NCBI GenBank assembly: GCA_002150815.3
Contig: NDFF03000137.1
Span: 1 to 64,000, forward strand
DNA from: Grammothele lineata
Lineage: Eukaryota > Basidiomycota > Agaricomycetes > Polyporales > Polyporaceae
Reading direction: 5' to 3'
Length of the DNA stretch: 64,000 nt
The translations under genes were made by a program, and so were the position numbers. Under the pieces are notes generated by a model, which searched no databases, had not been told where the DNA came from, and saw nothing but the letters and a program-made list of their open reading frames with translations. This document shows positions 61,511-64,000 of the stretch, piece after piece; position 1 is the stretch's first letter, and each line of letters opens with the position of its first letter.

Positions 61511-62203
61511 GGGCGAACCGTATGACAACAGGTATAAGAAAGAGTGGATAGGAAGGGGCAGGGGGGTTGGGATGTGAGCCAGAAAGCACGGAAGAACACA
61601 AAACTGGCGGACTTGCCTCGCTATATATTGGGGCGGCGGAGGGAAGCCCGAGAAGAAGAGAGACGAGGCCTTTCTGGCCCAGTCATCACAAGAAGACCTG
61701 GAGCATCAGAGGTGAATAGGCTAGGAAGCGGACCGCTGAGCTGAAACTCGAGTGTCCCGCTTGTCATGGAAGTCGCGATGACGCTGGTGAAAACAATTTA
61801 AACATGCCGTCCCGCCGTCTAGTCTTTGAAGCTTATGGTTCTACGTGTCGGAGCGTCGCACTGTGTTATCTCCATATGCACCAACACAACAAACATCGGG
61901 GTTGACTTGGATGAGAGTAGGCGAAGATACATGGATTTGAGAAACTGTCGAATGGCATCACCAGTACTACGCGGTTACGCGCTCATCTCGCTTAGCAGCC
62001 GTTAGCGCTGAATGGCCTGATACATTCCTGGAATGCAACGCACCTCGACCGCCCCAGACATTCTGGATTACGTACGATAGACTTCCAACTCGTTCCCGGT
62101 CTACACGGGAATGTATACCAGCCGGTTTCCCTGAAAGCGTTCTAGACGGAATTGCAGGAGAATTTTTTCCTGCTCTATATGAGAATGATATGCGGTCTCT
62201 CTT
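61511..62203. other. Laccase upstream region
   Basis: Contains the TATA element and two AGGGG-type (STRE-like) G-runs near 61553-61566. No gene is seen. It also holds the 3' end of the chorismate-lyase-like gene on the same strand. Confidence 0.45.
61622..61629 (-). promoter_or_regulatory. TATA box candidate of the laccase gene
   Basis: TATATA-type element (AATATATA on the minus strand) 112 bases upstream of the laccase start. Confidence 0.5.
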
Positions 62204-62858
62204 TCAATCGCATCGGTCCAGCCAGGCCTCTCCCAAGTCAAACATGTCACGATCCGGGAAGACCTCGAGGATCTCGCAGGCGATGCCCTCTGTCTCTAGT
62301 CGGTAAGTACGTCTGAGCTCTCGTTTGCCATCGACGATCTGGGCGTCTGCATGGAGGAGAGAAAACTCAGGGTAAACCCGGAGATGTCTGAAAATCTGCC
62401 CGAGAGCAAATTTCTCATCGAGCAGCAAACGCTCGCACTCTGGAGACGTGACTGTGACGGAGGATGTGGCGACACATAAAATGCGGGACCCGCACTTGAG
62501 ATGGACTTGACGCGCCTGCTTGATTGGATTCGTGGGAGATGCGCCAGAACCGCGTGGTTCTGTTTCGGTATAGATGCACTCGATGGTGATCGTCCTTGCC
62601 AAGTACGCGCTGCGAGGTTAGACCGTCAGCTGCAGCCAGCGGCCCGATCCTGGAAGGGTTGACGTGCGCCGAGCACAGACGATTGGTAGGCACATACCTC
62701 AGGTGCCGCTGGAGATCTCCCTGGGCGACGAGCATGATTCTCTCGAGCCCCGTGACGTCACGCGGACATTGGATCTGCTCGGCGCGGTCAGGGACGCGTC
62801 TCCGCTGCAGCTGCAGGCCGAACGCACCTTGATGCTCGTCGACGCGCCGGTGTACGTG
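62204..62858 (-). CDS. Small chorismate-lyase-like protein, 5' end unresolved
   Basis: I recognise the architecture of the chorismate lyase/UbiC-like (UTRA-type) fold but not the gene. Two exons are clear: one ends LERIMLVAQGDLQRHLS (up to 62698) and, across a canonical intron 62610-62697, joins AYLARTITIECIYTETEP. The second exon continues through CGSRILCVATSSVTV, LLLDEKFALGQIFRHL, TYRLETEGIACEILEVFPD and ends LDRCD at 62204. The run of an aliphatic core, a basic loop and LGQIF mirrors bacterial chorismate lyase (where the text is often PLGxLLF). No signal peptide is seen. The frame is open only back to 62858 and has no ATG before MLVAQGD (62735), so an upstream exon is missing or lost. Enzyme activity is not established. 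It diverges from NOT1. Confidence 0.5.
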
Positions 62859-63524
62859 TCACGGGCAATGGACTTTCCGTCGGCGGAGGACATTTTCGCC
62901 TGAACGTACCTATCGCCGTTAGCAGGACACTCACCCGTATGGACATATCAACACTCACCGAGAGTTTCACAGACGCGGTGAGCGGGCAAGGCGAGTAAGG
63001 ACTGCGCGCGGCTGGGTATTATACGCCGGAAGGTCTGGACGTAATGAAAGTTGGCTGGCGATGGCCGCCTGGCGCGTTCCGGAGGACGTCGATCTGGGGT
63101 CACTCGCGGGCGCAGGGCGACGGACACGCGCCTATCAGCGCGCGGTGGGGGACAGGCAGCGGAGAGGCAGGACAGGCCGTCGGGGCGCGTGCGCGCTGCT
63201 CCGCGGCCGTCGCGCAGGGTTGGGGGTGCACATCCTGCGATTCGAGCGTCGTGCGCGTGCGCCCAGACACAACTCGGACCTGCGACGACGAGCGATGGAC
63301 GCCGACGAGGAGCAGCACGGGATGGGACGAGGGGACGGGGAGTTGCCACCAGGTTTGGAGCGGAGCTTGAATCCTGCGACGCGTGCTCACAGAGACGGGT
63401 TCTGTAAGGGATCTCTGCTGCTCGCTGCTCAAGGCGACCTCGGTCTGTCTTGTCCCAGAGCTTCTCCTCTTCCCCCCTCAAATCTTCCAAAACGGCTCTT
63501 GGCGGAGGCCTCGGCGGTCGACGC
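62859..63524. promoter_or_regulatory. Divergent promoter region of the chorismate-lyase-like gene and NOT1
   Basis: GC-rich spacer with overlapping composition-driven frames on both strands. It should include the missing first exon of the minus-strand gene and the NOT1 leader. No TATA element is obvious. Confidence 0.45.
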
Positions 63525-64000
63525 ATGACGGAGGCCTCAACCAGGGCTCGCACACCAGCCATGGACGGCACCGCCAGCCCCAACATCCACACCATCGTCA
63601 AAGCACAGATCGTCTTTCTCCTCTCAACCCTCACAGAGGAGAATTTCGAACGCAACCAAGTCGAGATACGCTCCGTGAGTTGTTCCTTTGACCGCGCGTT
63701 TCGCTCGTCCACTTACCGAGGCGACTCTTCCCGTCATCTACGCGTCTGCAGCTCTCCGAGCAGCATGGCATCGACACCTACCTCCACTTCATCCGCCGTC
63801 TCATCGTCCACTCCCACAGCCGCCTCACCTCCACCACCTCTCCCGCCGCGTTCGACCCCTCATCCGCGCTCACCTTCCGATTACTAGTCCAAGAGACCCA
63901 ACGCCTCGCACGCGATCCCTTCCTTGCAGACAGGTTTCGAGATGGCATTGATCGCGGCGAAGGAGACGTCTTCCGCAATTTCGACCTCATCAAGTTTGCG
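63525..64000 (+). CDS. NOT1: CCR4-NOT complex scaffold NOT1, 5' end (runs off window)
   Basis: N-terminal fragment of the large scaffold of the CCR4-NOT deadenylase complex (mRNA decay and translational control). The ATG at 63525 gives MTEASTRARTPAMDG, then IVKAQIVFLLSTLTEENFER and NQVEIRS. A 77-base intron (63675-63751) joins this to LSEQHGIDTYLHFIRRLIVH. The frame continues TFRLLVQETQRLARDPFLAD and RFRDGIDRGEGDVFRNFDL to the window edge. The pattern matches the start of CNOT1 (helix, then ENFxxNQxEI, then an HGxxxxxHxxR turn). The true protein should exceed 2,000 residues, so only about 5-6 percent is visible. Start choice: upstream non-ATG frames lack support. Confidence 0.72.

Overview
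This window is nuclear DNA of a filamentous basidiomycete fungus. The white-rot mushroom order Polyporales is likely, but that is an inference from gene content, not a measurement. The evidence is: genes broken by many short (about 50-65 base) GT-AG introns, tight packing on both strands, and a set typical of wood-decay fungi (laccase, fasciclin protein, Zn2Cys6 regulator, 7TM membrane protein, BAHD-type acyltransferase). There is no operon, CRISPR, rRNA or convincing tRNA. Gene coordinates below run from start codon to stop codon and include introns.

Layout. 1-4.8 kb: a GNAT acetyltransferase (+), a 7TM membrane protein (-) and an unconvincing orphan ORF. 6.2-10.2 kb: a large FUSC/Brefeldin-A-sensitivity-4-like transporter (-). 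10.2-13.4 kb: a GC-rich stretch with no recognisable gene. 13.5-22.1 kb: a Zn2Cys6 regulator (-) diverging from a very long DYRK/Pom1-like kinase (+). 22.5-26.4 kb: a mitochondrial 2-oxoacid dehydrogenase kinase and the 26S proteasome ATPase Rpt1, both (-). 28.2-30.9 kb: a secreted proline-rich repeat protein (+) and a second GNAT gene (-), paralogous to the first. 32.1-38.1 kb: V-ATPase catalytic subunit A (+) and a fasciclin protein (+) with a giant Pro/His insertion. 38.4-46.3 kb: a four-gene (-) block of carboxylesterase, tRNA isopentenyltransferase MOD5, splicing factor PRP38 and a secreted SurE-type phosphatase. 48.5-56.9 kb: a three-gene (+) block of Rco1-like PHD protein, BAHD-type acyltransferase and phosphoglucomutase/phosphopentomutase. 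57.0-62.9 kb: a (-) block of MCM-binding protein, laccase and a small chorismate-lyase-like protein. 63.5 kb to the end: the 5' end of the CCR4-NOT scaffold NOT1 (+), which runs off the window.

Most genes are housekeeping (proteasome, vacuolar acidification, splicing, tRNA modification, replication, deadenylation, chromatin) and are interleaved with secreted or cell-wall genes. Nothing indicates a single pathway cluster. The strongest candidates for something undescribed are the fasciclin protein whose second FAS1 domain is split by a roughly 290-residue Pro/His repeat, the other proline-rich secreted repeat protein with a damaged 3' end, the diverging GNAT pair with an apparent microinversion, and the fungal chorismate-lyase-like protein.
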